From assembly GCA_963969345.1 (NCBI GenBank), contig OZ017769.1, forward strand, positions 5,397,725 to 5,461,724: 64,000 bases of DNA. The letters are read 5' to 3'. Each line of letters begins with the position of its first letter. Position 1 is the first letter of the stretch. Positions 22,243-34,449 of the stretch are shown here, in pieces. A program made the position numbers and the translations under genes. The stretch comes from Turbatrix aceti (taxonomy: Eukaryota; Nematoda; Chromadorea; Rhabditida; Panagrolaimidae). Below the pieces are notes generated by a model. It worked only from the letters and a program-made list of their open reading frames with translations, searched no databases and was not told the origin of the DNA.

Positions 22243-23130
22243 GCAAATTCGGGGTAAATAGTTTTGTACTATTATATTATAACTATGTCCTCTTGTTTGT
22301 GCTAATCCACTTGATTCGATCACATATTTATTTGCTCCGGATCGCCCTTGCTAGGTGGCCCTTGACCCCTAGAGGAGCTGCTGGCGCCTATCTCCCGGCC
22401 CGGCTTATCCTCATTGAGGAAACGACCAACTTAACACGCTGTCAAGTCGTGCAACAATGTCGGAGGTGAAGGGAAGACGACACGCTGCGCGGCGATAGCT
22501 TTTTTGTTTATCGACGGGATTACACGGCTTCCAGTGCGATGCGTCAATTACCTCGTTGGACGAGCGATGGATGCTAAGTTGGGCAAATAACTGCGCGTTT
22601 ACCCCGTCGACAACAAATACGCGCGCTACGCGTACGCACTCGCGCGCTGCACACACGTCCCCATAAAATGCGCCTGTTTACCGTAATTGTATCCGAATTA
22701 AAGGTCGTATTAAGCGAAGGTGAGGTAGGACACGGTCGCTCAGGGTCCTAAGATCGGGTAGCGCGGCACCCTGCCAGGCTAAGAAGCTTTTGAGGTTCGC
22801 GCCGAAAAGGCCGGCACGCGTCAAAGACCCTCTGAAGTGCCAATGACCGGGTAAACAATGTTCTGCAAAGCCGGTGACACCTTCAATATTATTGCGGACA
22901 ACTTTGATTCCGTTTATTTTGTTTTAAAGCTTTGGCTGATGAATGAGGGGAATGACTGGTGCCCGAGGGCTAATGACTAATGACAAAGTGATCTCATGAG
23001 TTGTTCGTTCTCACATGGCGGACGCCGTGGCCTGCTACGTGGGAAGCCCGAGTGAGGAGTTGCTGGGGTACGAGTGGTATCTGGATAACTGTGGTTGGCG
23101 TTTCTGAGTAATTCAGTGCGTGAAATTTAT
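22243..23130. other. Intergenic region between repeat protein and EMX gene
   Basis: No gene is supported. It presumably holds the promoter of the repeat-protein gene (upstream on the minus strand) and the 3' UTR of the EMX gene. Stretches at 22480-22660 are CG-rich. No repeat structure stands out. Confidence 0.4.
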
Positions 23131-24295
23131 TCAGTGTGGCGTGAGGGGAGGAGATTGGGGCGGCTTGTCATCTTCTGGTTCGGCTTTTATCATTTCATCC
23201 GGGGTCGCGGTGCCGTCTCGCTCGCTGTCGGCTTCGCGATCGTGATCACCACTCTCGCCTTCGCCCTCGCCTTCGGTTTTGAGCCTCTTGTGCTTGGTTC
23301 GACGGTTTTGAAACCAGACTTTAACCTGCAAATACAAAACAATATTGTTCGTCCTCAACGTCAGCTTCATTTACTCTCCCCATGCAAAGCCACACTGGTT
23401 GCTTAATCACGCTCCAAAACACGGAAAACCCTGGCGTAATTCAATCTGCGTCGTGCCCAGGTGCGTGTTGTAGCGAGCCAATTAGCCCAAAACATGGATG
23501 GCGCGGATACAGTTTCGTGCGCTGGCTTTGGCCATTCTATTCAATTAACTTGGGCAAAAATGCGATTTGTCGAACAAATAAACAGCGCGCACCTGGATTG
23601 TTTTACCTCGTTTGGCTGCCTGCGGCACGACTACGAAAATTTTTGGATGTTGGATGTTGGATACGGATATATATCCCTTTCGGGATGGGGACGATGGCAA
23701 ATAGCCCGCTTAACCCACCTGAGTCTCCGTTAGCTGGAGTTTGGCCGCAAGCTGTTTACGTTCGTTGCCGATGACGTAGTGGTTGCTTTCGAAGGCTTTT
23801 TCGAGGTGAATTAGTTGGGCAGGAGAAAAGGCCGTTCGGATGCGCTTTGTCTTGCGCAGAGGTTGCAGGAACAGGCTGGCAGGGATTTCACCTGAAAAAA
23901 ACGAGGTGATAGACTTCTGGATGGTTTTTAGGAAACCTACCGTTGCACAGAGATTGCTGCAGAAGCTCGAACCACTGATTGGAAGCCGCGGCGATACGAG
24001 TCTGGTTATTCGACTGCTGCTGGTCGTTGGGGAGGTTAAAGAACGGGTTGCTGCAGGCCATCTGAATTCAATTACATGAGATTACACTCACTGACCAAAC
24101 AAGATTTTCTCTTCTTACCTGAACGTGGGGAAGCAAAACGTCAAAGTAACTCAGCGTCTGGCAAATAGGAGCTCCCGTCGAAGTAGAAGGCTGCGGGATG
24201 ACACCTGTGGCGTCGTCGCCCTTCGAAACCACATTGGCGCCGTTGGTGGTCACGCGTCCGGCGACCAGGTCTTCGATGGAGAATTTGCTAGTCAT
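23131..24295 (-). CDS. EMX: EMX/empty spiracles-type homeobox transcription factor
   Basis: Antp-class homeodomain protein that specifies head and anterior nervous system fates in animals. Four exons on the minus strand: from ATG 24295 ([13 protein letters not shown], an EMX-type start), then [16 protein letters not shown], then the homeodomain exon, then [16 protein letters not shown]. The homeodomain reads [40 protein letters not shown] and [18 protein letters not shown], which is EMX-specific (FSP-QL, NHYV-G-ERK). The recognition helix is intact. The split between TETQ and VKVW is a common homeobox intron position; this intron is about 390 nt. The C-tail is acidic and Pro-rich ([18 protein letters not shown]). 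Large non-coding DNA lies upstream. Confidence 0.95.
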
Positions 24296-26573
24296 TGCTG
24301 GCGGCTGTTACGGTCGGAAGATGCGAAGAAAAGTGCGATGAGGGACAATGATGACGACGATTTGCGAGATGAGGAGTCGAAGCAGCGCGTCGGGGGCGTG
24401 GCTTCTCGAGGGCGCACCTGTCCAAAGTGTGTGTAGAGGTAGTCGAGAAAGCACGATTACTGTCATTGGCCAGGCCTTTGTTTGGCGGGCGGAGCAAAGA
24501 TTTGGAACCCCCAAATCAGCCATTCAACACCTTGTTTTCGTATTTTATGTACAAATGGAAAGTTTTGGGGTGGGGGGAAGAATCACCGTCCACCCTCCTT
24601 TTTTCATCTTCACCGTTTTTGCTTCGGTAATTTTGCTTCGTTTGAGCAAAACACTTTGCGGATTAATCAACTTTTTTTTCAAACATGAAAAAAATATGTT
24701 TTTTTGCTGGACGGACGGAATTGTTGCAAATGGCATAGACACCAGTGGGCATCTTACCTCAAGGACAAAAAACGAACGGGCAGACAGAAAAGACAAGACG
24801 AATGATCGCGCGCCGGGCACAAGGTTAGACACGGCAAAAACGTCTCCAAATCTCATTACGCGTTGTTGCAAACGCCGCAAAACTCTTGTAATTACCAATT
24901 ATCGGGTGATTGGACGGGATTCATTAACGGGCACCCCAAAAAAAGAATTTTTTCTGCGTTCACAATGATTTAGCGGTGAGGACGTTTCAGCGTGGGACTC
25001 GGCCACAGAATAGCCTAAATCGTATTTTTTTGTTCTTGATATCCGGTGTCTGTCTTTGTCTTGTCAACCGGATCCCAAATTGATCAACCTTGTCGAGTCT
25101 TTTTGATATTTGACTACCAATCATCGAAGTAATGAATTTTCTTATTGCATGCTTTTACAAATATTTATAAGCAAAAAACGAGGACAAAAACTTCTATTCA
25201 AAAAATTTGTGAATGGTAAACCTAGTGTATTATATTTTTGAGGCGCATTGAAGCTCCATGGATTAGTGCAAATAAAGTTTTATCGAAATCGAGCTTCAGC
25301 TTATGCGATACATCATGCTATGTGTACTGTAGAGCTTGTACGGAGGGGTAGGGACATAATTATTACAATGTCATAAATCAGACTAAAAGCTGCTACCGAC
25401 CAGGTAAAGGCTGTCGTTAAGTAAGCTATTGTCGACAACAGAGGGGAGATTGGCGTGTCAAACTATCGCGTATACCACCAAGCAGGCAGGCAAGCTGGCT
25501 GGTAGGTTGGAGCGCGCGGGTTACAGTGGCTATGCTGCTGTTGTGTGTTGACGAAATCCGATCGCTGCGCATCGTAACTTAGCAGGGGCGTTTAAAATTG
25601 ACACAAAAAGTCATAAGGCTGAATCCGAACAAGCGCAGCACAATGCGCGACAGATATAGCCTGGTTGGTTACGTTAGCATTCAGAAGCACAAAAAAACAC
25701 AGGGGTATGGGGCAACAATCGAGGCTAACGTCACATAAGATTGTTTGTCTGCAGAGATGAGTGCGGGATGATCTGGGCGCATTCGAGGCAGCTTCGACAT
25801 GGCCAAAAACAATGCAAAGTTGTGGCCTGATTGACCGAGACAACAACGAAACAATCTTTCATTCCGTCACCTGTCTTCGTTACCGTAACGACCGACACCG
25901 GAGTTAAGCCGGCGTCAGTCAGGAGAGAAGAGGTGGCAATTGAATTCAAATGTGTGCGATGGGCCCTCAATGACGCAATATTTTGACTCCCAGGAGTACG
26001 ATGATGCGCCAACTACTTGATTGCGGGGTGCGCTGCGGGGAGGAAGCGCACAAAGAGGCCCATTAAACGGAGCATCTAGCACACAGCCCCGTCGATACCT
26101 GTGCCTGGGTGAGCCTTTGATGGCCGCCGGCAAATTTAGTGCAATGTGCCGTAAATCTATCGTTCGTTACAAGCACTCAGACGAAAGCAGAAGAGCTATC
26201 CGGTGCCACGGACATGTGTATATTTGTGCCTGGATGCGGTTTTTCTTGGCGCAACAAATAAAAAAAGGAACGGAGGGAAAAACGGTTTGCATCTGTCTTG
26301 AAAGAGCAAAAATAAATCTTTTATTTTGCAAACAAAAGTGCGGATCAAACAGTTTTCTGATTCTTGTGTGACTTGACCGCTTCGGTGACGAGGAACAAAG
26401 ACCTGGTTGGTGATGGTTTAATTCAGAACTACATTCGGTGAGCAGTGTAAATCAAATTTATGCTATATCCTACAGTGTTTTGATGACCTGAACTTCTCAT
26501 ATCGGCAAGAAAGTTTAGAAACGCGAACCGTTTATAAAGTTTGCTGCTTCATGCTACAAATAATCCACAATTG

Positions 26574-26902
26574 AGGGATGGTCAACCGTTCGCGTTCGTT
26601 TGCGAACAAATTCTTTTTTTTTCGTTTGTGTTTGTCTGTAAAAACGTTTTTTTTTTATTTTTTGTTTGCGTTTTTTTATGAACAAGTCAACATTTTCCGA
26701 ACATCAAAGGAGCAAAAAATGTGGTAAAATAAGGATAATGATGTTCAAGTTGATGTTTTTTGACAAAAAAAGTGGCAAATAACTACGTTTTTTTTATCCA
26801 GAAGAACACAATTTTGCACAGTTGATTACAGTAATCTGTTTGCCATTTGTTTGTGTTCGTTTTCAAACACGTTCAAAAAAGTTCGACTTTTTGCCCATCC
26901 CT
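26574..26902. mobile_element. MITE-like element with short terminal inverted repeats
   Basis: The left end AGGGATGGTCAA and right end TTGCCCATCCCT form an inverted repeat with one mismatch. Next to each end is a copy of a GTTCGTTTGCGAAC-like motif. The interior is AT-rich and non-coding. A related sequence lies in inverse orientation at 47204-47535. No target-site duplication is clear. Confidence 0.55.
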
Positions 26903-28100
26903 GGTCGGTGCCGTCTGCATATCCACAATTTTTCCAGAAGTGTCAACAATACCTGCCTGACACCGGTAGGCACGAAAAATACAAAAATCCTTGTGATATT
27001 ACGTAAACTGTGCGTGTTGCGTGTCACATGCGCAAATGCCAACTTTTTCAAACACGCACTTTGGGCTTATCCATTGTTTTTCTGCGAAAGTTAATCAAAA
27101 CGACGCCGTCTATTGTCTATGCAAGTCCTTGGAATTGCCTCATGGTGACATTTGCATTGGTGCCGCAGCCGCAAAACAAGAGTGCCAAGAGTGGACGTGA
27201 ATTATCGAATCAAACAGTTCTTTAGAATCTGGGAAAACAGAGTCCTTTGAATTGAAAATAAAAATTGAATAAAGTCTGCCAGAGGTGCACTCGAAAGTTA
27301 TGCGTTTTGCGGTGCTCCTAATGGCCCATTTACGTCAGTGCTAAAGTTACCTGTCGACAACGCTCTTCGGACGAGACTGGTTGGCTCCCGGCACTCACTC
27401 AGTCAGTCGCATGCTGTTTGTTTGGCTTAACCCAACACCGCCTGACCTGTGGGATGTCAGTTGGCCTTGGGATGCACATAATTGGATATTCATAAGCGCC
27501 GAGCGCTAACGAAGCAAGCCCCTCATTCCGCCGCGGGTAACGCGGGCGCTTGAGGACTCCGACCAGAGGGCTCAAGCTCGGTGTAGTCACCTCACGCGGT
27601 TGGCCTGGCATAAGTGACTTTGTGCTGCAAACAGAGTGTTCGACGACAAACAAAGCGACCTGACAAAACGCAAAGGCAAAGGATTAGTACACGTGACGAA
27701 TCCCTGGATCCCCTAAAGGGATAATCAGTGCTCATTCACGTCGGAATCCTGCGGTGCTAACCGAGTCCCTGTTTACTCATCAGAATGCGCTTGTCTCTCC
27801 CAGTTGTCTAATTAGCGTCTTTTTTTTCTTCTAAAACAACACAGGGTTATTAAGAGATCAGTTCCAACCCGGTGTAGCTTCCCGTTTGACCCCCGCAATT
27901 TAACCAGTGCTTCGGGCGATGATTACCCCATAATTATCAAAGTTACCGTAAACATGCAACTTTGAAGGTTTTACTACCTCTACCTCGAGTGCGCAGCAGT
28001 TGCCAATGGCAGCCCAGACGATCGCTGTGGAATCTGCAAGCTGGCATCTTGTACTTGTTTTGCTTTTCCGGCAGCGGCAACTGGATTATTGGTGCCTGAG

Positions 28101-28134
28101 CTGCTTTGCTTTGCTTTGCTCTGCTCTGCTCTGC
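28101..28134. repeat. Pentanucleotide microsatellite (CTTTG / CTCTG)n
   Basis: About three CTTTG units followed by three CTCTG units, a compound short tandem repeat in non-coding DNA. Confidence 0.85.
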
Positions 28135-30722
28135 AGACAGGTCGTCTTTTTGTGTTCGTTCTGTGGTGGCGCAAGTGTCTTTTCACAGTCCCTGGGAATA
28201 GCCCGTAGGTACAATGCCGGCATGCGCGTAGACAGGGAAAGTTGCGCTGAGTACTGACCTATTATGCCGTTGGCTCGAGTCTGACATCACTCCCGACAAC
28301 GACAACGACGACGACTGACTTCTTCTGTCGCTGCGACTGACGTATAACCGTAATCCAATATTTTTTTGTTGATGGCCGCTACAATTTGAGGAGTTGCGGT
28401 TTGAAATGCTGTGTACAATATTTTAAAAATAGGCGACACCAGTTTGTACGCCCCTGTCTGGGGCTGGCTTCTGTTGTTTCCTCCCTCATCCCAAATGCAG
28501 CCATTCCGTTCGGAGTGTTCCACAGCACTTGATCTTTGTGGCACAACGAATGACGCGTTGAGAGACATTGTCTGTGGGGCTGGCACAAGTGAACCGTTTG
28601 CTTCCTTGCTTCTTTGCTTCCCGCTTCCTTTCCCACCGCCTTGAATTGTATTGCTTGCTTGTAATATTCCTTGTCCATGTTCCCTTGTTTTCTTTCGCCA
28701 CCACCAGAGCTCCTCCGGTTTTCGGTCGCCGTAGCTCACATATTTTTTACACCACGTGGCGGTCCTGGATGGCACGCACGCAAACAAGCGCCACACTCCG
28801 TAGTTAGTTGACTCCTGAAATTCGTTCCTCTTCACTTGGTAGCCTGGTAAGAGGAGAAAGGAAGTTGTGACGCAAACGTGTAGCACATGCTTGAACCGCC
28901 ACCGCCAGCGCCGCTGCAGCTCTCCTCTTTCCATCCGTGCTCGTGGTCGTGTTTTTTTTCCGCCGCTGCAGAACGCTGAGTAAGTATTCACCAGGGTCCT
29001 TGCTGCCCAGGGTGCTGACTAATCCCAGAGTTAATCAGCTCCGGGTGGGTTTTGGCACGAAAGGTTGCGTACAAAATATACGGTAACCCGCATTGTCTGT
29101 TTTGTGCGGATATATAACTGGTAATCATCGTAATTACATTTTTCTCACTCGTTGACTTTCTTCGAACAAAACTTTTTGTTGCGTGAAGCTGAGTAGACGT
29201 TTCTCATCTTTCTCATCCCTGCGAGAGAGAGAGAGGTTGGGTGCTTAAACCCCTTCTAATCATCCGCTTTGCCAGCTCGTCTGCCTGCTCGGGGACTACT
29301 TACCGTCGGCTAATCACACTGCTGATTATCAACTGTCATTTTTTATTCTTTTTCTTTTTCATTTGGACCGAGTTTACGGGTGGCATCCCTTTCGTTTCTT
29401 CCTCGAAGCACACACTCATGCCTCGGCAGTGCGCAACCTGTGTTTATTTACCCCGCCAAGCGTTACATAGTTTTGGGACACGCGCGCGCGCGCTCGTTGG
29501 CTTTTTGTATCTTCATTCATTCACATTCATTTTCCACCGCCGCCTCCTCCTCCTCAGGGCGATGCGCTGTAATTTGGTATATCCCCTTCAATTTGTAGCT
29601 AGCAAGAGGCTCAATTTTGCCATGTGTGCTCAGCGTGCACCCGTGCTTCTTCGTCGGGCACGGGTCTGTCCCCCTGATGACACTGACCCCGGGTCACGGA
29701 CGGGCACGCTCGTGGTCCGTCCCTGTTTTTTTGTTGTTGCTCCTGCCCCCGGCACTCGGTCCAAAACAATCGGGTCACGAAAGCTCAAAGGTTTGTATCC
29801 TTGTCTGGATGACGGCATCCGTGCCTGTTTACTTACGCAAGCTCGCGTGCTAAATACTTTTTTCTTTGTTTTCCAATTTGCGTTTCCAAATAACGTGAAA
29901 GTGCATCCTCGTGGTGCCGATATAAACATCACACTCCACCCCTTTGACGCTTTATTGTTTCCGGTGAAAATTACCTGAGATTCACGCAAACCCCTCTGCA
30001 AAATGTAGTCTTCAGCCCCGCGTGAACCTTTTTTCTGCACTACTATACAATGGCGCTTTTTGTTTTTTGTTAACAAAGTCGTGGTAAACAGATGACTACT
30101 TTTTCTGCGCGTTCGTGCGGTCTTGGTATTAGGTGGGATCTGAGCCGTGGCTAATTGGTCTTCGGGGAAGCAAGCGTCAAGCGGCTCTGCGATCTTTGAT
30201 GCAAGCAGGATACTGTGTCACGCGATCTTCGGTGACTGTAGTCGCAAATGACTGTTGTTAGGGCAACGGTAGCCAGTCGGCGGCAAAAACAAAACACGCG
30301 AGAGCGAGAGAAGTGTTTACGCTTGAACCCCGGTGGCGTGCCTTCGTTCGGGAGTCGTCGGTCGGTCGGTCGTTCTTCACCTGCGTACCCTGGCAACGAG
30401 GTTACACCCAGCTCAGCTCATACTAGGCTTTCTTCACATCGTCGTTAAGCGGTAGAGTCGTTGTCGGCGCTACGTCTACACGCAAGAGTTGCACTCCTGT
30501 CTTCCTTCGTCGAGAGAACCTACCTTCCTCGTTTGCTGCTGCGGCGGATTAAATTGGCTGCTGTGTGTTGTCGGTCAGATTGTCAGATTGCCAGATTTCA
30601 AGCCGTAATCCCGGGATTGATTGTTGCTAGTTGCCAGAAGTTGGCACTTACAAATATATTTCACGTCTAACACACGCGCGTAATCGATTGTGAACGCTTG
30701 TTGCTACCCAGAAGTTGAAAAA

Positions 30723-33700
30723 ATGCTGAAAGTTTGCTGCGTCGCCCACGATCACCTCGGAACCCCGCTCTCGCAGCGCTCCATCTGTCGTCCTGCATCC
30801 GCGGAGTGTGGAGGAGACCTGCCACGCAAGACGACAACGTTCTGGATGTCTCCTCTCACGTCGAGTCTGGCGTACTGTGACTTCTTCAGGTGAGTCAGCA
30901 CTAATCTGCCTGGCCGGAAATAGGGGGCACATAAAGCCGCGTTTTTTTTCCGTCAACACGAGTCAGAAAGATGAAAAGCCGGAGGGACGGATAAAAGTGC
31001 CTGCAGACAAGGCCGTCTTCGTCGGGTGTCACTGTCGAACAGCGCTTAATGGCAACACTTAGGTAAATAGACCGCCGAGATGCAGAGACTCATTTTTTGC
31101 TCAATTGTCTTTTGCCGGTCCTTCCCCGGGGATCGGGGACACGGGCGCGGCTTAATTAGGTCGAGTCGAGAACTAAAGACAGAAGCCATCGTCGTCAACG
31201 GCTTCCGGCCGCGTGCGTGCGTGATCAGAGGCGGCCGAGGTATCTTCTTTCTCCTTGCCCTGCGTAGGTGGCAGAGAAGGGCAGGCAAGCGATTCGTCGG
31301 CGCGCGCTGCTCCCGAAAAGCCGTTCGTTCATTTATTTGGCAGGATGCGCCGCCTTGTGCCAGTTTCGGTCGTTTGTCAGCTGCTGCTGGCGTTGACGGA
31401 AGGGCGACGCCGCCGCACGCAGCACGGAGCACGCTGCCGTCAAGCGTGCCTCAGGCATTCGCGGACGTACATACGTCCGAGTGCGCCAATGCCAAGGGAC
31501 TCGGATGGCGTATCCTTGTATTGATCATTTGTGGCTTGCCCCTCGTGACGGCACGCTGCGGCCTGCCAGCGCCAGCGCCAACGTCGTCGTAGTCGTCGTC
31601 GTTGGCGAGAGCGTGTATGGGGCTGCGCTGGTGCTGTTGTGCGTGCGTGGCGTGCCCCGCGTGTATGTGCAAGCGCGTGTAAGCGCGTAGCTGCTAGTAG
31701 CTGGTGTGTCGGGCGTCGACGACGACGAACCTCCTTGCTCCTTCTCTCTCTCTTCTCACTCATTTGACGGGTTTGTGCGCCTCTCGCGCACTTGCGGTGT
31801 TGAGTCTCAAGTGTGGTTCGCGCGTGCACTCCCCCCCCCCCTCTATCCCGCGACAGCCCAGCCAGTGCCTCAACTTTTTCACGTCTCTCTTCCTACCTTC
31901 GTCTTGTTGTTGACGCGGTCGAAGGCGGTAAAAGGAGAGAAGAGACATGTCGGTTACGCCACCACAAGCACGCGTTCTTGCGTGTGTTGTCTCCCGGACT
32001 CGGTGTAGTCGTCGCTGGTGCACTTGCGGCCTGCGTATGCGTGCTCGTTGACTGCGACCACGACGCCACCTACCTTTTTTGTGGCCTTTTTTGTCTCGCG
32101 TTGCGAACCGAACACGGCCAATCCCCCCATCGGGGCTTGTTGCTGCTCTCTTGCGTTATTCGATCGGGAATCCGTTCAGACGAGTCCTTCAAGTGGCCAG
32201 CTTAGCACCATCCCAGCGTCACCACCACCGCCGCCATCACCGCCATCATCGCTCCCATTCCGCCCCACGTCGATCGATCACTCTTGTCCACGACCAATTC
32301 GATTTCCGTGACACATACCGCCGCTTTCTTCTTCGACGCAGGCTGTCTGCAGCATCTTGACCACTTTGCACGCCGGCGCGTCGCCCAGTCCAGCTGCCGT
32401 GGCGTCGTCGTCCTGCAGCTCGTTTCAGCCTTCGCCGAATCTCAGTCGTCGTCGCTGCGTCGTGCGCTGTTGCCTTGGATTGTGGAGTCCGCCCCGGTTG
32501 CAGCGTCGTTACTCGAGAGGATCCCGCATACGCGTATCCCGCCTTCCACGGCGCACGTCGGCGTGTGATCCTCCGTTGATTGGCTTGGGTGGTACCTGTT
32601 GTCTTGCTTGTCTCAGGCTTCAATCGTGTTGTCTTGCTTGTGCATCGCTGCACGCACCTCCGTGCGTGCTTCGTTGTCAGCGGTCAAGCTGACCAAGTCG
32701 ATTGGCCAGATGTTGCTCAAGCTTTTACCCTGCAGTTGTTCCACTATGGGTAACAGTCAAGGGTAAGCCGGGCGGGTACTTTGGGGTCAAACATGCCGTT
32801 TGTGTGTGTGCTGTGGCGGAGTTGGCCTCCGGTGTTAACGACTTTAGCCGTCTCCTACGACATCAATGACGGCTCGGCGCGATGCAGGGCACGTTCGGCG
32901 CGTGTATATCCGTGCTAAGCCATCTCATCTCATCTTCGCTAACGACATCATCAAAATGCCGTAGATAGCTCATAGCCAATGTCTAGACTTAGGGGTTTTA
33001 CCGGGAGCCGGCCATGACAGGCATCGACGCGCCCGTCGACGGCGTTTTTTTTTCTCAGGTAATAGTAAAATAAGTTTTTCCCGTCCCGGTGGACAAAAAT
33101 ACGTACAGCTGTTGTGCTTGCTTGCGTCACGGCATTCTGGTGCCATTCCCGGTAATCACATTACCTCGCGCTTGTTGTTGTCATGACAGGCAGGCGGCAA
33201 GGTGCCATAGTTCTCAGGGAGGCAAGAGAAAACAGGCTCTTGGCTCTTGGATGCCCGCCACGGCACACACGCAACTACACCGGAAAAGGGGGTTCTTCTT
33301 CCGGCCAGGAAAGGAAAAAAAAGGAAAATCGATAGCTCGGGGGTTCATGCAATATTCAGCAGTTTTTCTGCCTCGAGCATGACTAATTTCGCCTTTTCAG
33401 CTTGGCGATACACAATTCCGCCGGGCTAAATGCCGGTCAGTCATCGTCTGATTTCGTCGATGACAAGTGAGTAGTGCTTTTGCCCTCTTACGCATTCACG
33501 CGTTCGTTATTTCTGCCACGTTTTCAGGGCCACGTTCGAAGAAGTCGCTGCATGGGGTGTTTCGTTTGACCGGCTAATGAAGCACAAAAGTAAGCAAGAG
33601 AAGTCTCTTTCATGCCCTCCCTGCCCCCACGCTCGAGTCAGTCATCCTACGCAGAGGAGCCAAAGTTCTACTCTCTTTTTTTTTCATTTGACACCTCGCT

Positions 33701-34143
33701 GCGTCCGATGCTACCGGGAGCGAACGAACGAGCTTGCTCGCTTCCAAACAAACGTGAAACTAATTTCTTTCTCATTCTTGCAACTTTCAGTCGGTCAAAA
33801 GTACTTTGCTGAGTTCCTCAAGAGCGAGTACAGCGATGAAAACATTCTCTTCTGGCAGGCCTGCGAAGAACTCAAGCGTGAACGAAATACGGAGAAGATA
33901 GAAGAGAAGGCCCGCATCATCTACGAAGACTTTATCAGTATATTGAGTCCAAAGGAGGTCTCCCTCGACTCACGGGTACGCGAGATTATCAACAACAACA
34001 TGGTGCATCCATCGGCGCACACCTTTGACGAAGCGCAAAATCAAATATTCACGCTAATGCAGCGTGATTCTTATCCGCGGTTCATTGCCTCATCTTTGTA
34101 CAAAAAAATTCTCAGTTCCTACGGACACATAGAAGAATTGTGA
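30723..34143 (+). CDS. RGS protein, RZ subfamily (RGS17/19/20-like)
   Basis: GTPase-activating protein for G-alpha subunits, probably of the Gi/Gz class. Well-supported exons are 33401-33466, 33528-33589 and 33791-34143. They give VAAWGVSFDRLMKHKIGQKY, FAEFLKSEYSDENILFWQAC, then SILSPKEVSLDSRVREI and DSYPRFIASSLYKKI. The SILSPKEVSLDSRVRE run and the dense RGS match are diagnostic of RZ-type RGS proteins. The 5' exon is less sure: 30723-30889 (MLKVCCVAHDHLGTPL) ends at a GTGAGT donor in the phase the 33401 exon needs, and brings Cys residues that could serve as palmitoylation sites as in the RZ cysteine string. This would make a 2.5-kb intron. AATAAA follows at 34444. Confidence 0.8.
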
Positions 34144-34443
34144 TCTCAGAGGTCCTCTTTTTTCTCGCCCCTGTCCCAAATGTGTAATGTGAATAACCGA
34201 TGTCTCCCCCCGGCCCCACCCGTTTCTTTCTATCGTAAGGTATGTACCATGAAATGAAATTCTCTCGTACGCTGCTGCAGCACGATCCGAGTGACCACCC
34301 GCGCCGAAAAGCGTTGGTTGTTCGTCCCAGAGCTTCTTACCACCATCGGGCGTCGCCGCCGAGCAACGGAATCCATCGCAGAGGATTGGATTCATGTCAC
34401 TTCGCGGACAGTGACTGACTTTCCAAAGCGATCAGAGGTGATG

Positions 34444-34449
34444 AATAAA
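34444..34449 (+). terminator. Polyadenylation signal AATAAA for the RGS gene
   Basis: AATAAA lies about 300 bases after the RGS stop codon, followed by a T-rich tract. Confidence 0.55.

Larger units (their letters stand above)
24296..30722. other. Gene-poor region upstream of EMX and RGS genes
   Basis: About 6.4 kb without supportable coding exons. It holds a MITE-like element (26574-26902), a pentanucleotide repeat (28101-28134), a (CG)n run near 29480-29492 and T-rich tracts. The open frames seen here show no domain, no splice-linked partner and no family pattern. It probably carries regulatory DNA for the EMX gene on one side and the RGS gene on the other, by position only. Confidence 0.45.

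Noticed and set aside
22721..22729. TGAGGTAGG, resembling the let-7 seed
   Set aside because: Only the first eight or nine bases match; the rest of the mature let-7 sequence and a proper hairpin are absent.
28287..28991. 234-codon minus-strand frame
   Set aside because: No domain, no conserved start and no splice-linked exon; product composition is biased to Arg/Thr/Gln.
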